Shown: positions 35,645 through 46,234, counted from the stretch's first letter. The stretch: DNA of 64,000 nucleotides from Marinobacterium stanieri (GCF_900155945.1 NZ_FTMN01000006.1:124001-188000), one strand, 5' to 3'. The notes: a model not told the origin generated them from the sequence alone. Made by a program: numbers and translations.

Positions 35645-38032
35645 ATGACAACGCTGCTGAGCCCCGAACACCTGCGTCACCCCTGTGATCTGAGCGAACT
35701 GGGCATAGATTCATCGGCTGATATCACACCGGATTACTCCGCGCTGGGACAGGAGCGGGCAGTGGATGCCATCCAGTTCGCCATCGGCATGGACCATAGT
35801 GGCTACAACCTGTTTGTCAGTGGCTCAACCGGGCTTGGCAAGCGTGAACTGGTCTCGCGCATCATCAGCGCCGAAGCCGCCAGCGGCGAGGTCCCCTCGG
35901 ACTACTGCTATATCCACAACTTCGACAACCCGAGCCAGCCACGCACACTCATTTTACCGCGTGGTACCGGGCAGCAACTGCATGAAGACCTGCGCCGCCT
36001 GATCGAAGTACTGCTACTGCGCATCCCCGCCCAGTTCAAAAGCGAGGAGTACCGCAACCAGCTGCAGGCGCTGAATGATGAGTTTCAGCACTTGGAAGAA
36101 GCCGGCTTCAAGGCACTGGGCAAGACCGCCCGAGAGTCCGGCATTACCCTCATGCGTACCCCCGGCGGCTACACGCTCGGACCGATAAAAGATGGCAAAC
36201 TGATGACCCCGGACCAGTTCAGTGAACTGCCCGAGGCCGAGCAAAATCGCATCAAGGAGAAGCTGGAAAGCCTTAACGAGGAGTTGACGGAGCTGGTTCA
36301 CGAAGTGCCCCGCCTGCACCAACAGCACCAGGCACGCATTCGCGATCTTGAGCAGGAAACCACTCGGGGCGTCATCGACCCGGCCCTCAACAACCTGCGT
36401 CAGAAATATGGCGAACACAGCGCCACCTTCCATTTTCTCGATGCCCTGCACCAGGATCTGATCGAGAATGTGGACGACTTTTTCCCCAGCGAAGAGGAAG
36501 AACGTGCCCCGCTGCACAAGCGTGCACGCTCTGCCAAGTTTCGTCGCTACCAGATCAATGTGCTGGTAGGACACCATGAAACCGACGGCGCACCGGTGAT
36601 TCATGAAGATATCCCCAGTTATCAGAATCTGGTCGGACGGGTGGAGTACGAAGCCCACTTCGGCACCCTGAGCACGGACTTCAGCCTGATTCAGCCCGGC
36701 GCCCTGCACCGTGCCAATGGCGGCTACCTCATCGTTGATGCACAGAAACTGCTCAGCTACCCCTTTGCCTGGGAGGGCCTCAAACGTGCCCTGCGCAACC
36801 GAGAGGTGCGATTGGATTCACTGGAGAAAATTTACGGTGTCAGCGGCACCCGTGCCCTGGACCCTGAACCCGTGCCACTGGATACCCGCGTTATTCTGAT
36901 TGGAGACCGGCGCCTCTACTACCTGCTCAAGCAGTACGATCCCGAGTTCACCTCCCTGTTCAAGGTCTATGCCGATTTTGCCGAGGGCTTTGATCGAATC
37001 CGCGATAATCTGAGCGCCTATCTGGGACTGGTTAGCATGTTGGTGCGTGAGGAAGGACTGACCCACTTTGATCGCTCCGGACTGGAAACCCTGATCGAGT
37101 ACAGTTCCAGACGCATGGATGACAGCGAGAAGCTGTCACTTCACCGTGGCCAGCTGATCGATCTGCTGCGTGAGTCCAGCTTCTGGGCCCTGCGTCAGGG
37201 GGACTCACAGGCCAATCGAGCCCATGTGGAAAAGGCAATTGCCCAACAACGCTATCGCAGCAGCCAGCTGTCCGAGCTGATGCAAGAGCAGATCGAACGC
37301 GGCTTGCAGATGGTCGACACCCAGGGCAAGGAAGTCGGGCGCGCCAACGGCCTGTCGGTATTCCAGCTGGGCGACCAGCGTTTTGGCAAACCAAGCCGGA
37401 TCTCCGCCACCGCTCGCATAGGCAATGGCCGCATGCTGGATATCGAACGCGAAACCAAGCTTGGCGGTGCCATTCATACCAAGGGGGTCATGATTCTGGG
37501 TGCCTGTATCGGGGCTCGCTACGCCCGCAACCGTCCTCTGTCTCTGAATGCGAGTCTGGTGTTTGAGCAATCCTATGGACCGGTTGACGGTGACAGCGCC
37601 TCCGCTATCGAGTTCTGCACCCTGATATCAGCCATCGCCCAGCTACCGATCAAGCAAAGCCTGGCCGTTACCGGCTCCATCAACCAGCAGGGCGATATTC
37701 AGGCCATTGGCGGCGTTAACGAAAAAATCGAAGGCTTTTTCGAGCTCTGCCAAAGCCGAGGGCTGGATGGTGAACAAGGCGTGGTCATTCCTGCAGCCAA
37801 TATACCGCACCTGATTTTGAGTGAGGCGGTGGTCAACGCCTGCCGGGAAGGCCACTTCCAGATCCATGCAGTTGCGATACTGGATGAACTGATCGAGTTG
37901 CTGTTCGACCGCCCTGCCGGCAAGGCGGATGCCGGCGGTCGCTATGCGCCAAGCACCGTGAACGGGCTGGTACAGCAGCAACTGGCGGATTGGTCGGAGC
38001 TGGCGCAAAAGCATGCTGGCGGCAAGGACTGA
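35645..38032 (+). CDS. Lon-family ATP-dependent protease with AAA domain (LonB/YcbZ-like)
   Basis: About 795 residues. The ATG at 35645 has GGAGGAG 8 bases upstream; an in-frame ATG at 35639 is too close to that site. A Walker A (GSTGLGKR, 60-67) lies near the N-terminus, followed by a long helical insert (about 110-290), a Walker B-type region (GALHRANGGYLIVDA) and a C-terminal Lon protease domain. Catalytic Ser651 (DGDSASAIE) and Lys694 (GGVNEKIEG) are 43 residues apart, the spacing of the Lon Ser-Lys dyad. It lacks the Lon N-terminal substrate domain. It presumably degrades specific proteins in the cytoplasm; substrates are unknown. Confidence 0.92.
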   Translation: MTTLLSPEHLRHPCDLSELGIDSSADITPDYSALGQERAVDAIQFAIGMDHSGYNLFVSGSTGLGKRELVSRIISAEAASGEVPSDYCYIHNFDNPSQPRTLILPRGTGQQLHEDLRRLIEVLLLRIPAQFKSEEYRNQLQALNDEFQHLEEAGFKALGKTARESGITLMRTPGGYTLGPIKDGKLMTPDQFSELPEAEQNRIKEKLESLNEELTELVHEVPRLHQQHQARIRDLEQETTRGVIDPALNNLRQKYGEHSATFHFLDALHQDLIENVDDFFPSEEEERAPLHKRARSAKFRRYQINVLVGHHETDGAPVIHEDIPSYQNLVGRVEYEAHFGTLSTDFSLIQPGALHRANGGYLIVDAQKLLSYPFAWEGLKRALRNREVRLDSLEKIYGVSGTRALDPEPVPLDTRVILIGDRRLYYLLKQYDPEFTSLFKVYADFAEGFDRIRDNLSAYLGLVSMLVREEGLTHFDRSGLETLIEYSSRRMDDSEKLSLHRGQLIDLLRESSFWALRQGDSQANRAHVEKAIAQQRYRSSQLSELMQEQIERGLQMVDTQGKEVGRANGLSVFQLGDQRFGKPSRISATARIGNGRMLDIERETKLGGAIHTKGVMILGACIGARYARNRPLSLNASLVFEQSYGPVDGDSASAIEFCTLISAIAQLPIKQSLAVTGSINQQGDIQAIGGVNEKIEGFFELCQSRGLDGEQGVVIPAANIPHLILSEAVVNACREGHFQIHAVAILDELIELLFDRPAGKADAGGRYAPSTVNGLVQQQLADWSELAQKHAGGKD

Positions 38033-38138
38033 TACCCATACTCTGGACCTGCAGGGGTTGAAGTATCGTTCTGTCGTCCCAAGGTCATCAGAGTAGGCTA
38101 CTCTGAATTTTCTGCGTACAACTCAGGAGAGGCTCGAC

Positions 38139-40856
38139 ATGAGGCTAGTGGACACAACGCACACCCTGACCGTGGGCAACCAGGACTACCGCATCAGCAG
38201 CCTGCGCAAGGCCGCTGAGCAGCTGGGGTCGGTTGACCGCCTGCCCCGCTCACTCAAGGTTCTGCTGGAAAACCTGCTGCGCCGTCACGACAGCGACGCG
38301 GTGCAACCGGAAGACTTGCAGGCCCTGGTAGACTGGCAACATCAGGGCGGACGCTCGGATCGCGAAATTGCCTATCAACCCGCCCGCGTGCTGATGCAGG
38401 ATTTTACCGGTGTCCCCGGTGTCGCCGACCTGGCTGCCATGCGCGACGCAGTCAGCGAACTGGGTGAAGATCCGCAGAAGGTTAACCCGCTGTCACCCGT
38501 GGATCTGGTGATCGACCACTCGGTGATGGTGGACCACTTCGCCAGCCCCGATGCCTTTCGCGATAACGTCCAGATCGAAATGGAACGCAACGGCGAGCGC
38601 TATGCTTTCCTGCGCTGGGGCCAGAAAGCCTTCGACAACTTCCGCGTGGTACCGCCCGGTACCGGGATCTGCCACCAGGTGAACCTGGAGTACCTGGGCA
38701 AAAGCGTATGGACTCAGGAAATTGACGGCGCAAACTGGGCCTACCCCGATACGCTGGTGGGCACAGACTCCCATACCACCATGATCAACGCCCTGGGCAT
38801 TCTGGGCTGGGGTGTGGGTGGCATCGAAGCGGAAGCGGCCATGCTGGGTCAGCCCGTCTCCATGCTGATTCCCGAGGTTGTGGGCTTCAAGTTAAGCGGC
38901 GCCCTGCGTGAGGGTATCACCGCCACCGACCTCGTACTTACCGTTACCGAAATGCTGCGCCAGCATGGTGTGGTGGGCAAGTTTGTTGAGTTCTATGGCG
39001 ATGGTCTGGCCCAGCTGCCACTGGCTGACCGCGCAACCCTGTCCAACATGGCACCCGAGTATGGCGCGACCTGTGGTTTCTTCCCGGTGGATGAAGAAAC
39101 CCTGAAATATCTGCGCCTGTCCGGTCGTGACGAGCAACAGGTCGCGCTGGTCGAAGCCTACTGCAAGGAGCAGGGGCTGTGGCGCGAGCCCGGCGACGAG
39201 CCGGTGTTCACTACCACCCTGGAACTGGATCTGGGCAGCGTCGAAGCCTCACTGGCAGGCCCCAAACGTCCACAGGACAGGGTCACACTCAGCGATCTCA
39301 AATCCCGCTTCGATGAACTTATGGCGCTCAGCCTGACACCGGCTCCCGGCAGCGCCGAAGGCAAGCTGGAAGCCGAAGGAGGCCAACCGGTGAATGACAC
39401 ACCGGAAACCGCAGAGGTTGAACTGGATGGGCAGCGCTTCACCCTGGATCAGGGCGCCGTGGTTATTGCCGCCATCACCTCCTGTACCAACACCTCCAAC
39501 CCGGGCGTAATGCTGGCCGCCGGCCTGCTGGCACAGAAAGCGCTCGAAAAAGGCCTGCAACGCAAACCCTGGGTGAAAACGTCGCTGGCACCGGGCTCCA
39601 AAGTGGTCACCGAATACCTCAAGGCCGCAGGCCTGGATAAGTCGCTGGACGCACTGGGTTTCAACCTGGTCGGCTATGGCTGCACCACCTGTATCGGTAA
39701 CTCCGGCCCTCTGCCCGATCCGATCGAGCAAGCCATTCGCGAGCGGGACCTTACCGTCGCTTCAGTGCTCTCGGGCAACCGCAACTTTGAAGGCCGCGTG
39801 CACCCCGCCGTGAAAACCAACTGGCTGGCCTCTCCGCCGCTGGTCGTCGCCTTCGCCCTGGCCGGGCGCGTGGATATCGACCTGTCGCAGGAGCCTCTGG
39901 GCGAAGACAGTAACGGCCAGCCGGTCTATCTCAAGGACCTTTGGCCCAGCCAGGGCGAAATTGCCGACGCTCTGGAGCAGGTCAACACCGACATGTTCCG
40001 CCGGGAGTACGGTGCCGTCTTTGACGGCGATGCGGACTGGCAGGCGATCGACGTGGCTACCGGCAACACCTATGACTGGCCCACATCCACCTATATTCAA
40101 CAGCCACCGTTCTTCAGTGGCATGTCTCCGCAGCCGGAACCGGTCGAAGATATCGACAAGGCACGCGTACTGGCCCTGCTGGGTGACTCGGTTACTACAG
40201 ACCATATATCCCCCGCTGGCGCGATCAAGGCGGATAGTCCTGCCGGTCGTTATCTGCAGGATCAGGGTGTTACTCCGGAGAATTTCAACTCCTATGGTTC
40301 CCGGCGTGGCAGCCATGAGGTGATGATGCGTGGCACCTTCGCCAATATCCGTATCCGCAACGAAATGCTGGAAAACGTGGAAGGCGGCGAAACACGCCAC
40401 TACCCCAGTGGCGATCAGCTCGCCATCTATGATGCCGCCATGCGCTATCAGGATGAGGGTCGTCCGCTGGTGGTCATTGCCGGGCGCGAATATGGCACCG
40501 GCTCGTCACGTGACTGGGCTGCCAAGGGCACCCGTTTGCTGGGCGTACGCGCCGTCATTGCAGAGTCTTTTGAGCGCATCCACCGCTCCAATCTGCTGGG
40601 CATGGGCGTACTGCCTCTGGAGTTTATCGATACGGATCGCAAGGCGCTGGGCCTGACCGGCGAAGAGGAGATCAGCCTCAAGGGGCTGGCGGAGCTGAGC
40701 CCGCGTCAGGAGCTGAAACTGGAGATAGCTTATCCGGATGGTCGTACGGAGCAGGTGGATGTTCGCTGCCGGATCGACACCGGCAACGAACTGGCCTACT
40801 TCCAACACGGCGGTATTCTGCACTATGTGCTGCGCCGTATGATCGGCAAGGCCTGA
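38139..40856 (+). CDS. acnA: Aconitate hydratase AcnA
   Basis: 905 residues, full length for the AcnA/IRP1 class. Cluster-ligand cysteines lie in [13 protein letters not shown] and [13 protein letters not shown], and active-site segments [33 protein letters not shown] and [17 protein letters not shown] are all present; the swivel domain (about 660-860) is complete. It isomerises citrate to isocitrate in the TCA and glyoxylate cycles using a 4Fe-4S cluster. AcnA-type enzymes are oxidant-resistant and can bind mRNA without the cluster. AGGAGA lies 9 bases before the ATG. The gene is monocistronic, with a GC-rich hairpin after the stop. Confidence 0.97.
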   Translation: MRLVDTTHTLTVGNQDYRISSLRKAAEQLGSVDRLPRSLKVLLENLLRRHDSDAVQPEDLQALVDWQHQGGRSDREIAYQPARVLMQDFTGVPGVADLAAMRDAVSELGEDPQKVNPLSPVDLVIDHSVMVDHFASPDAFRDNVQIEMERNGERYAFLRWGQKAFDNFRVVPPGTGICHQVNLEYLGKSVWTQEIDGANWAYPDTLVGTDSHTTMINALGILGWGVGGIEAEAAMLGQPVSMLIPEVVGFKLSGALREGITATDLVLTVTEMLRQHGVVGKFVEFYGDGLAQLPLADRATLSNMAPEYGATCGFFPVDEETLKYLRLSGRDEQQVALVEAYCKEQGLWREPGDEPVFTTTLELDLGSVEASLAGPKRPQDRVTLSDLKSRFDELMALSLTPAPGSAEGKLEAEGGQPVNDTPETAEVELDGQRFTLDQGAVVIAAITSCTNTSNPGVMLAAGLLAQKALEKGLQRKPWVKTSLAPGSKVVTEYLKAAGLDKSLDALGFNLVGYGCTTCIGNSGPLPDPIEQAIRERDLTVASVLSGNRNFEGRVHPAVKTNWLASPPLVVAFALAGRVDIDLSQEPLGEDSNGQPVYLKDLWPSQGEIADALEQVNTDMFRREYGAVFDGDADWQAIDVATGNTYDWPTSTYIQQPPFFSGMSPQPEPVEDIDKARVLALLGDSVTTDHISPAGAIKADSPAGRYLQDQGVTPENFNSYGSRRGSHEVMMRGTFANIRIRNEMLENVEGGETRHYPSGDQLAIYDAAMRYQDEGRPLVVIAGREYGTGSSRDWAAKGTRLLGVRAVIAESFERIHRSNLLGMGVLPLEFIDTDRKALGLTGEEEISLKGLAELSPRQELKLEIAYPDGRTEQVDVRCRIDTGNELAYFQHGGILHYVLRRMIGKA

Positions 40857-40869
40857 TGGCGCTTGCCTC

Positions 40870-40894
40870 GGCTCAGGCGACCCTTGCCTGAGCC
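40870..40894. terminator. GC-rich hairpin between convergent acnA and aminotransferase genes
   Basis: GGCTCAGGC and GCCTGAGCC form a perfect 9-bp stem with a 7-base loop. There is no T tract on either side, but its position between two convergent stops suggests a bidirectional terminator. Confidence 0.55.
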
Positions 40895-40910
40895 CACGCG
40901 GGCACCGGAA

Positions 40911-42176
40911 TCAGGCCGCAACCTGTTGCCGGTCGCCCAGCCAGCCGCGAATGGCGTCAAGCCCATCCATAACCGGTGCGGCAATAGCCTCCAGGTCTTC
41001 AAGCGGGGCATTCAGTGCCACCGCGCCATCAAAGTTCACATAAGACAGGCGTGCCACCAGCTCATCGGCCGGCATACCAAATGCCGTACCCGGCAACAGC
41101 GCCACCCCGGCTTCTTCCAGCAAACGCTCGCACAGCTGATCGGAGGTATGAATGCCCCGCTCTGCCAAGAGTTCACGCCAGCCGGCAAAATCCGGGAACA
41201 GGTAGAACCCGCCCTCTGGTGCGGCAGTCGCTACCCCCGCATTATTCAGACGCTCGGCAGCGCGATTGCCGATATGACTGAGGACACGGCGCTCGCCTTC
41301 GACGTAGGCCTGCACGTCCGGCCCAAAGTGATAGGCCACTGCAGCCGCATGCTGTACCGGTGAGGCCACACAGGACCAGGTTTCAGACGCCACACCCAAC
41401 AGCCTTGGCATCAGGTTGCCGGCAAGAGCCTCAGGCACATGCATAACACCCAGGCGCCAGCCACCGGCACCACACCATTTTGACAGACCACCGGTCACCA
41501 GAGTGCCCTCCGGGTAGTAGCGTGCCAGCGAGCGATGCTGTCCCTGGTGATGCAACATGCCGTAGATTTCGTCACTGATCACCAGTACCTGATGACGGCG
41601 CATCACCTCGGCCAGTGCCTTCAGCTGGGCTTCGCTGTAAGTCGTGCCGCTGGGGTTACCCGGATAGTTCAATACCAGAATAAGCGGACGCTGTGGCTGT
41701 TCGCGCTGAGCACAAAAGGCATCCAGCTGTTCCGCTGTCAGGCGCCATTCGGTTTCGGCGGAGGTTTGCAAACGATGAACGCTGTGACCGGCCAGGCGCG
41801 CCTGGGGTTCATAAGACACCCAGCTGGGCGATACCAGCAGCACTTCAGCCTCGGTAAACGCCGCCATCACGGCGTAGATCAGCAGCTTGCTGCCAGGGCC
41901 AACCAGCACTCGCTCGGGCTGCCAGTCAACACCATCGGCACTGCGATGAAACGCCGCAGCCGCTTCCCGCAACTGGCGCCAGCCCTGTACCGGCATATAG
42001 GCTTTCTCGCCGGCATGCTCGGCCAACACGGCGGTTACCGAAGCCGGCACCGGAAAGGGTGACTGGCCGAAACCGAAGCGGAACACACGGCGGGTCTGTT
42101 CCAGTGAGTCGGAGCGTTCGTTGATCAATAAGGTTTCCGAATGGTTGATCGGACGTAAGAATTCATCGATAGACAT
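40911..42176 (-). CDS. PLP-dependent class I/II aminotransferase
   Basis: 421 residues with fold-type I landmarks: GSKLLIYAVMAAF (cofactor phosphate region), NYPGNPSGTTYSE, SDEIYGMLHH, and Lys233 in TGGLSKWCGAGGWRLG as the Schiff-base lysine, followed by the substrate carboxylate-binding region near SYVNFDG. It belongs to the aspartate/aromatic aminotransferase superfamily; the amino donor cannot be read. It is transcribed divergently from an RpiR-family regulator, and twin palindromes lie between the two starts, so that regulator probably controls it. Confidence 0.9.
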   Translation of the reverse strand: MSIDEFLRPINHSETLLINERSDSLEQTRRVFRFGFGQSPFPVPASVTAVLAEHAGEKAYMPVQGWRQLREAAAAFHRSADGVDWQPERVLVGPGSKLLIYAVMAAFTEAEVLLVSPSWVSYEPQARLAGHSVHRLQTSAETEWRLTAEQLDAFCAQREQPQRPLILVLNYPGNPSGTTYSEAQLKALAEVMRRHQVLVISDEIYGMLHHQGQHRSLARYYPEGTLVTGGLSKWCGAGGWRLGVMHVPEALAGNLMPRLLGVASETWSCVASPVQHAAAVAYHFGPDVQAYVEGERRVLSHIGNRAAERLNNAGVATAAPEGGFYLFPDFAGWRELLAERGIHTSDQLCERLLEEAGVALLPGTAFGMPADELVARLSYVNFDGAVALNAPLEDLEAIAAPVMDGLDAIRGWLGDRQQVAA

Positions 42177-42248
42177 GTTTTGGGTCCTGATTGGAAGTGG
42201 CTACAGCCCTGCAATGCAGCTGGCTATGGGGGTAACTATCGCCGCTAT

Positions 42249-42262
42249 GAAAATCTTTTCAA
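42249..42262. promoter_or_regulatory. Palindromic operator candidate 1 (RpiR-type)
   Basis: TGAAAATCTTTTCA is a perfect dyad (TGAAAA / TTTTCA, two-base centre) in the divergent region between the aminotransferase and RpiR genes. RpiR-family sites are typically AT-rich TGAAA/TTTCA dyads. It lies 73-86 bases from the aminotransferase ATG. Confidence 0.6.
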
Positions 42263-42278
42263 TCAAGACACATAAAAT

Positions 42279-42294
42279 GAAAAGCAATTTTCAA
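42279..42294. promoter_or_regulatory. Palindromic operator candidate 2 (RpiR-type)
   Basis: TGAAAAGCAATTTTCA repeats the same half-sites with a four-base centre. The centres of the two dyads are 31 bases apart, close to three helical turns, so two dimers could bind the same face of DNA. Confidence 0.6.
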
Positions 42295-42394
42295 AATATC
42301 CGATACACTTACTCAGATAAGAAATAAAAACCATTTAATTCAGCTAGTTGCAAAAACCCGCTTCAAAGCGATTGAAAACAATGGAAATGGTCTT

Positions 42395-43300
42395 ATGTCC
42401 ACGCCAGTGAGCTTCCCCCCCAAGTCCCTGTCGCAACTGCGCAAGCTGCCCTCACTGCTCAAGCGCGGTGAAATCACCCTGCCCATGGGCAAACGCCTCT
42501 TGGTAGCACTCTGCCTGATGCTGGATGATCCTCAACTGGTCGCCACTCACACCATTACCGAGCTGGCTGAAGCGACCGGTGTCAGCCCTGCCTCACTGAC
42601 CCGCTTGGCCAAGCTGCTGGGGTTTACCGGCTTCGTCCAGTTCCAGGCGCTGTTTCGACATGCTGTCAGCGAACCTGGGCGCTATTACAGTGAACAGGCC
42701 ACGGCCCTGGTCAGCAGCGATCAGAACAGCAGCCTGAGCTCGCGTATCAATAGCCACTGTCAGCGCCAGACCGAAAACCTGTTACGTACGGCTGAACACC
42801 TGAGTGAGTCCGAACTGGATAAGGCGGCACGCTTGCTGGTCAAAGCCAAACGCGTACGCATCGCTGGCCGGCGCCAGTCCTATGGGCTGGCTGCCATGTT
42901 CAACTACATGCTGGGGCTGATCCGTGGCGGTGTCGGGGTGGTTGGCGCTGCCGGCGAGGGTCAGGCGCAGACGCTGGCCGAGCTGGATTCACGTGACCTG
43001 CTGGTGATGTTCGGGTCCGAGCCCTACAGCCGTGACTCGGTGACACTGGCGCAACTGGCCTGTGAGCTGAAATTGCCGCTGCTGGCACTGACCGACAGCT
43101 ATCACTCGCCCCTGGCGCAGCTGGCCGATGCCAGTCTGCTGACACAAAATGCCAGCCCGCTGTATACCAACAGCATGGTCGCCACTGTCTTCATGATGGA
43201 AACTCTGCTGCTGCATACGGCCCGGCAGCTGGGGGACAAGGCCGTGGCCCAGCTGAGCCGCCGTGAAGAATTGATTAACCGCTTGAACGACGAATTTTAA
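42395..43300 (+). CDS. MurR/RpiR-family transcriptional regulator (HTH-6 + SIS)
   Basis: 301 residues. An N-terminal helix-turn-helix (about 30-85: THTITELAEATGVSPASLTRLAKLLGFTGFVQFQ) has the RpiR pattern. A SIS domain (about 130-275: VRIAGRRQSYGLAAMFNYML, RDLLVMFGSEPYSRDSV, LPLLALTDSYHSPLAQLAD) would bind a sugar phosphate or related effector. The usual Gly-Ser effector loop reads AGRRQSYG, a variation. It probably controls the divergent aminotransferase and itself through the TGAAAA/TTTTCA dyads. The ribosome site is weak. Its 3' end overlaps the convergent cyclase gene by 4 bases. Confidence 0.9.
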   Translation: MSTPVSFPPKSLSQLRKLPSLLKRGEITLPMGKRLLVALCLMLDDPQLVATHTITELAEATGVSPASLTRLAKLLGFTGFVQFQALFRHAVSEPGRYYSEQATALVSSDQNSSLSSRINSHCQRQTENLLRTAEHLSESELDKAARLLVKAKRVRIAGRRQSYGLAAMFNYMLGLIRGGVGVVGAAGEGQAQTLAELDSRDLLVMFGSEPYSRDSVTLAQLACELKLPLLALTDSYHSPLAQLADASLLTQNASPLYTNSMVATVFMMETLLLHTARQLGDKAVAQLSRREELINRLNDEF

Positions 43301-45075
43301 TGCAGGTTGGGATCATGTGAAGCAGACACAAGTTTCTGCTGACCACTGGGTGTGGTTTCGCCATCGATGAGGTAGCAGTTACGTCCGGCTTCCTTGGCGG
43401 CATAGAGCGCCGCATCTGCCCGGTGCAGGGCGGTTTCGGGGTCTGAGCTCTGCGCCAGGCAGGCTCCGATACTGAAGGTCATGCATATTTTGGCACCGTT
43501 GGGGCTTTCCAGCACCTGACTGCGGATCACTCTGAGCAAACGCTCGCAGATTGACCTGATCATTAAGGGTTCGGCATCGCGCAGGATAATCAGAAACTCG
43601 TCCCCTCCCCAGCGGGCAGCCGCATCGTATTCACGCAGGACAGAGCGCAGCACCTGAGACACCAGCACCAAAGCGTCATCACCCACGGCATGGCCGTAGA
43701 TATCGTTGATCTCCTTGAAGTAGTCCAGGTCTATCCAGATGATCCCCAGGGCACGGGCCTCACGTTCACAGCGCTTCAGTTCCTCCAGAATTTTCTGATC
43801 CATGCCACGCCGATTTAACAGTCCGGTGAGAGCATCGGTTTGACTCAAGCGATTCAGGGCTTCGGTCCGCTCCTGTACCTTGAACTCAAGATTGGCACGG
43901 GCCTCGAACACCTCCCGACTCATCAGTTCAAACTCGCGCACCAACCGCCCGACCTCACCTGATGCATGAATGTTGAGCGGCTCGCCCCGGTATTCCCCAC
44001 GACGAATGGAGCGAATGGCACGGTCCAGTGCTGACAGTGGCTCCACAATCCAGCGTCCCAGCACCAGCTGGAACAGCAATATGGTAATCAGCAAGCAGAT
44101 GGAGAACACCAGCAGGATGGTATTGAACAGGCTCATCGGCAGCAGCTGTTCAAGGTCCATGAGGGTAATTTCGTACCAATCCACCTCCGGCAGGTAGGCC
44201 ATCCCCGCCAGATAGCGCTTGCCGTCGATCTCGACAAAACGGCTCATCACCTGATGGGATGAACCTTCCAGCTGGGTCATGACTTCACGCAGGCGCGCCT
44301 GATCACGACTGTTAACCATTTTGCCCAGATGATTGCCCTCTTCGGCCCCCTTGGTGTAGCTGGCAAAGTCGATCATGCTCTGGTCACGGTACAGCTGAAT
44401 TGCGCCATCATGATTGACGAACATGGTGGTGATGCCTTCTTCACCACTGTCGACGAAATCATTGAGAAAACCGCTCAGATTAATACCCGTACCAGCCACG
44501 CCCAGGCTCTGGCCATCCGGACCGCGCAACATGATATCAATCCACAGCTTTGTCACCCCCAGATGCATATCCGGGTTAACGTTGATGACCAGGTCACGGT
44601 CCTGTTTGAGGAATTCATAGAACCAGCGGTCACCGGGCTCGCGCTGGTTGAGAATATAACGCAGCTGATCGGAGCCGAACTCGTTTTCAGCATTGTTGTA
44701 GTAGTAGTGGCCGTTGGCCGCCACGGCGAGGAAGTAGTTGCCATTGCGGAACGCCTGGCGATAGCGCTCCAGCTCTCTAAGGCCCTGATATTCCATAACT
44801 ATATCATCAGGTTTTTGCAGCCAGTCCAGCACAGCAGGGGAGCTGGCCAGCTGCCGAGCGAGCACGATTTCGCGCAGTAGCGGTTGCAGTACACGCTCCT
44901 TGTCGTACAGCACTTGCTTTTCTACGTAGCGTTGCGCCCATTCGGTAATAATGCGCTCGGCCAGGGTCTGTACCGCTACCCAAACTGCTGAAGCCGATGC
45001 CAATATCAATAACAACGCCAGAAAGCTCAGTCTGGCTTTCAGGTTCAACGGAACCCCCTGTTGAATGTATCCCAC
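43297..45075 (-). CDS. Cache-HAMP-GGDEF diguanylate cyclase
   Basis: 592 residues. An N-terminal membrane helix (about 14-36), a periplasmic dCache-like sensor (about 40-310, with a GVAGTGINLSGF segment typical of Cache), a second helix (about 315-338), HAMP (about 340-395) and GGDEF (about 425-580). The active site RWGGDEF (about 491) is intact and REYD five residues earlier is a product-inhibition site. It should make c-di-GMP in response to an extracellular ligand. It converges on the RpiR gene with a 4-base overlap and is divergent from ectD. Confidence 0.94.
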   Translation of the reverse strand: MGYIQQGVPLNLKARLSFLALLLILASASAVWVAVQTLAERIITEWAQRYVEKQVLYDKERVLQPLLREIVLARQLASSPAVLDWLQKPDDIVMEYQGLRELERYRQAFRNGNYFLAVAANGHYYYNNAENEFGSDQLRYILNQREPGDRWFYEFLKQDRDLVINVNPDMHLGVTKLWIDIMLRGPDGQSLGVAGTGINLSGFLNDFVDSGEEGITTMFVNHDGAIQLYRDQSMIDFASYTKGAEEGNHLGKMVNSRDQARLREVMTQLEGSSHQVMSRFVEIDGKRYLAGMAYLPEVDWYEITLMDLEQLLPMSLFNTILLVFSICLLITILLFQLVLGRWIVEPLSALDRAIRSIRRGEYRGEPLNIHASGEVGRLVREFELMSREVFEARANLEFKVQERTEALNRLSQTDALTGLLNRRGMDQKILEELKRCEREARALGIIWIDLDYFKEINDIYGHAVGDDALVLVSQVLRSVLREYDAAARWGGDEFLIILRDAEPLMIRSICERLLRVIRSQVLESPNGAKICMTFSIGACLAQSSDPETALHRADAALYAAKEAGRNCYLIDGETTPSGQQKLVSASHDPNLH

Positions 45076-45297
45076 TGAAAACGTCAGTGTGTTCCGAATA
45101 ACAATCTACTATAGATCATGTTCATCTGGCTGCGTAGCCTGACAACCCACAAATTGTGGCTTTAACGGGTTGAAATATCCCCGATTAACCCCCAGATTTC
45201 CATCGGGTTTTACATTTCTATTGCCAGCACCCGGTCCCTGTCGGCTCGCTGTGCCGACCACTCCCTTTATCCGGGTGCCCAGACAAAAGGAGGTAAT

Positions 45298-46221
45298 ATG
45301 CCAGCCAAGGATCTCTATCCGTCCCGAACCAGCGCTCAGCCGGTCATTCTGGACCGTCAGGATCCTGTTATTCACGGTACCGATTTCAGTGCAGCGCCCA
45401 TCAGTGAGGAGCAGCTGAACCAGTACGATGAAAAGGGCTTTCTGCTTTTGCCCGAAGTCTTCAGCCGTGCTGAGGTAAGCCGCTTCCTCAACGAGCTTCA
45501 GCAGATGCAGCAAAACCAGACGTTGCTTGACTCTGAACGCGCCATCACCGAACCGGGGAGCGGTGCGCTACGCTCGGTTTTCCAGATCCATCAATACAAT
45601 GATCTGTTCAGTCAGGTCGCCGCCGACCCGAGGGTTGCGGACATAGCCCGCTTTATTCTGGACGATGATCTTTACATTCATCAGTCACGCCTGAACTTCA
45701 AGCCCGGTTTTAATGGCCGCGAGTTCTACTGGCACTCGGATTTTGAAACCTGGCACGTAGAGGACGGGATGCCCCGCATGCGCGCCCTCAGCGCCTCTAT
45801 CCTGCTCACCGATAACAGTGACTTCAATGGCTCCCTTATGGTGATGCCGGGATCTCATCGCCAGTATGTCAGCTGCGTCGGCGAAACCCCTGAGGGGTAT
45901 TACCGCAACTCGCTGCAGCAGCAAACCGTGGGTACACCCGACAACCACAGCCTTGCCAGCCTGCATAAGGAATTTGGCCTGGAGTCCACAGCGGCACCTG
46001 CCGGTTCAGTACTGCTGTTTGACTGCAACCTGATGCACGGCTCCAACGGCAACATTACCCCCATGCCGCGCAGCAACCTGTTCTTTGTCTATAACGCGGT
46101 CAGTAATCGCTGTGTTGCCCCTTTCTGTAATCAGCCGCCGCGGCCGGAATTTCTCGCCACGCGGGAGACCTTTTCCCTACTCCCCGCGCGCAACAATGCC
46201 CGGGAACGCAAAGTCGGCTGA
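45298..46221 (+). CDS. ectD: Ectoine hydroxylase EctD
   Basis: 307 residues, the usual EctD length. The family signature around NFKPGFNGREFYWHSDFETWHVEDG is intact. Iron ligands are H146 and D148 in WHSDFE and H247 in LMHGSNGN; the Arg/Phe cosubstrate region (MPRSNLFFVYNAVSN) follows. The enzyme converts ectoine to 5-hydroxyectoine using Fe(II), oxygen and 2-oxoglutarate, protecting against salt and heat. AAGGAGGT lies 5 bases before the ATG. No ectABC or lysC genes flank it, so ectoine synthesis or uptake must be encoded elsewhere, if present. Confidence 0.96.
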   Translation: MPAKDLYPSRTSAQPVILDRQDPVIHGTDFSAAPISEEQLNQYDEKGFLLLPEVFSRAEVSRFLNELQQMQQNQTLLDSERAITEPGSGALRSVFQIHQYNDLFSQVAADPRVADIARFILDDDLYIHQSRLNFKPGFNGREFYWHSDFETWHVEDGMPRMRALSASILLTDNSDFNGSLMVMPGSHRQYVSCVGETPEGYYRNSLQQQTVGTPDNHSLASLHKEFGLESTAAPAGSVLLFDCNLMHGSNGNITPMPRSNLFFVYNAVSNRCVAPFCNQPPRPEFLATRETFSLLPARNNARERKVG

Positions 46222-46234
46222 TCTATTCCAGTCC

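Noticed and set aside
45109-45513. 134-codon minus-strand frame overlapping the ectD start
   Set aside because: It overlaps the strong ectD ribosome site and conserved N-terminus and has no domain signal.
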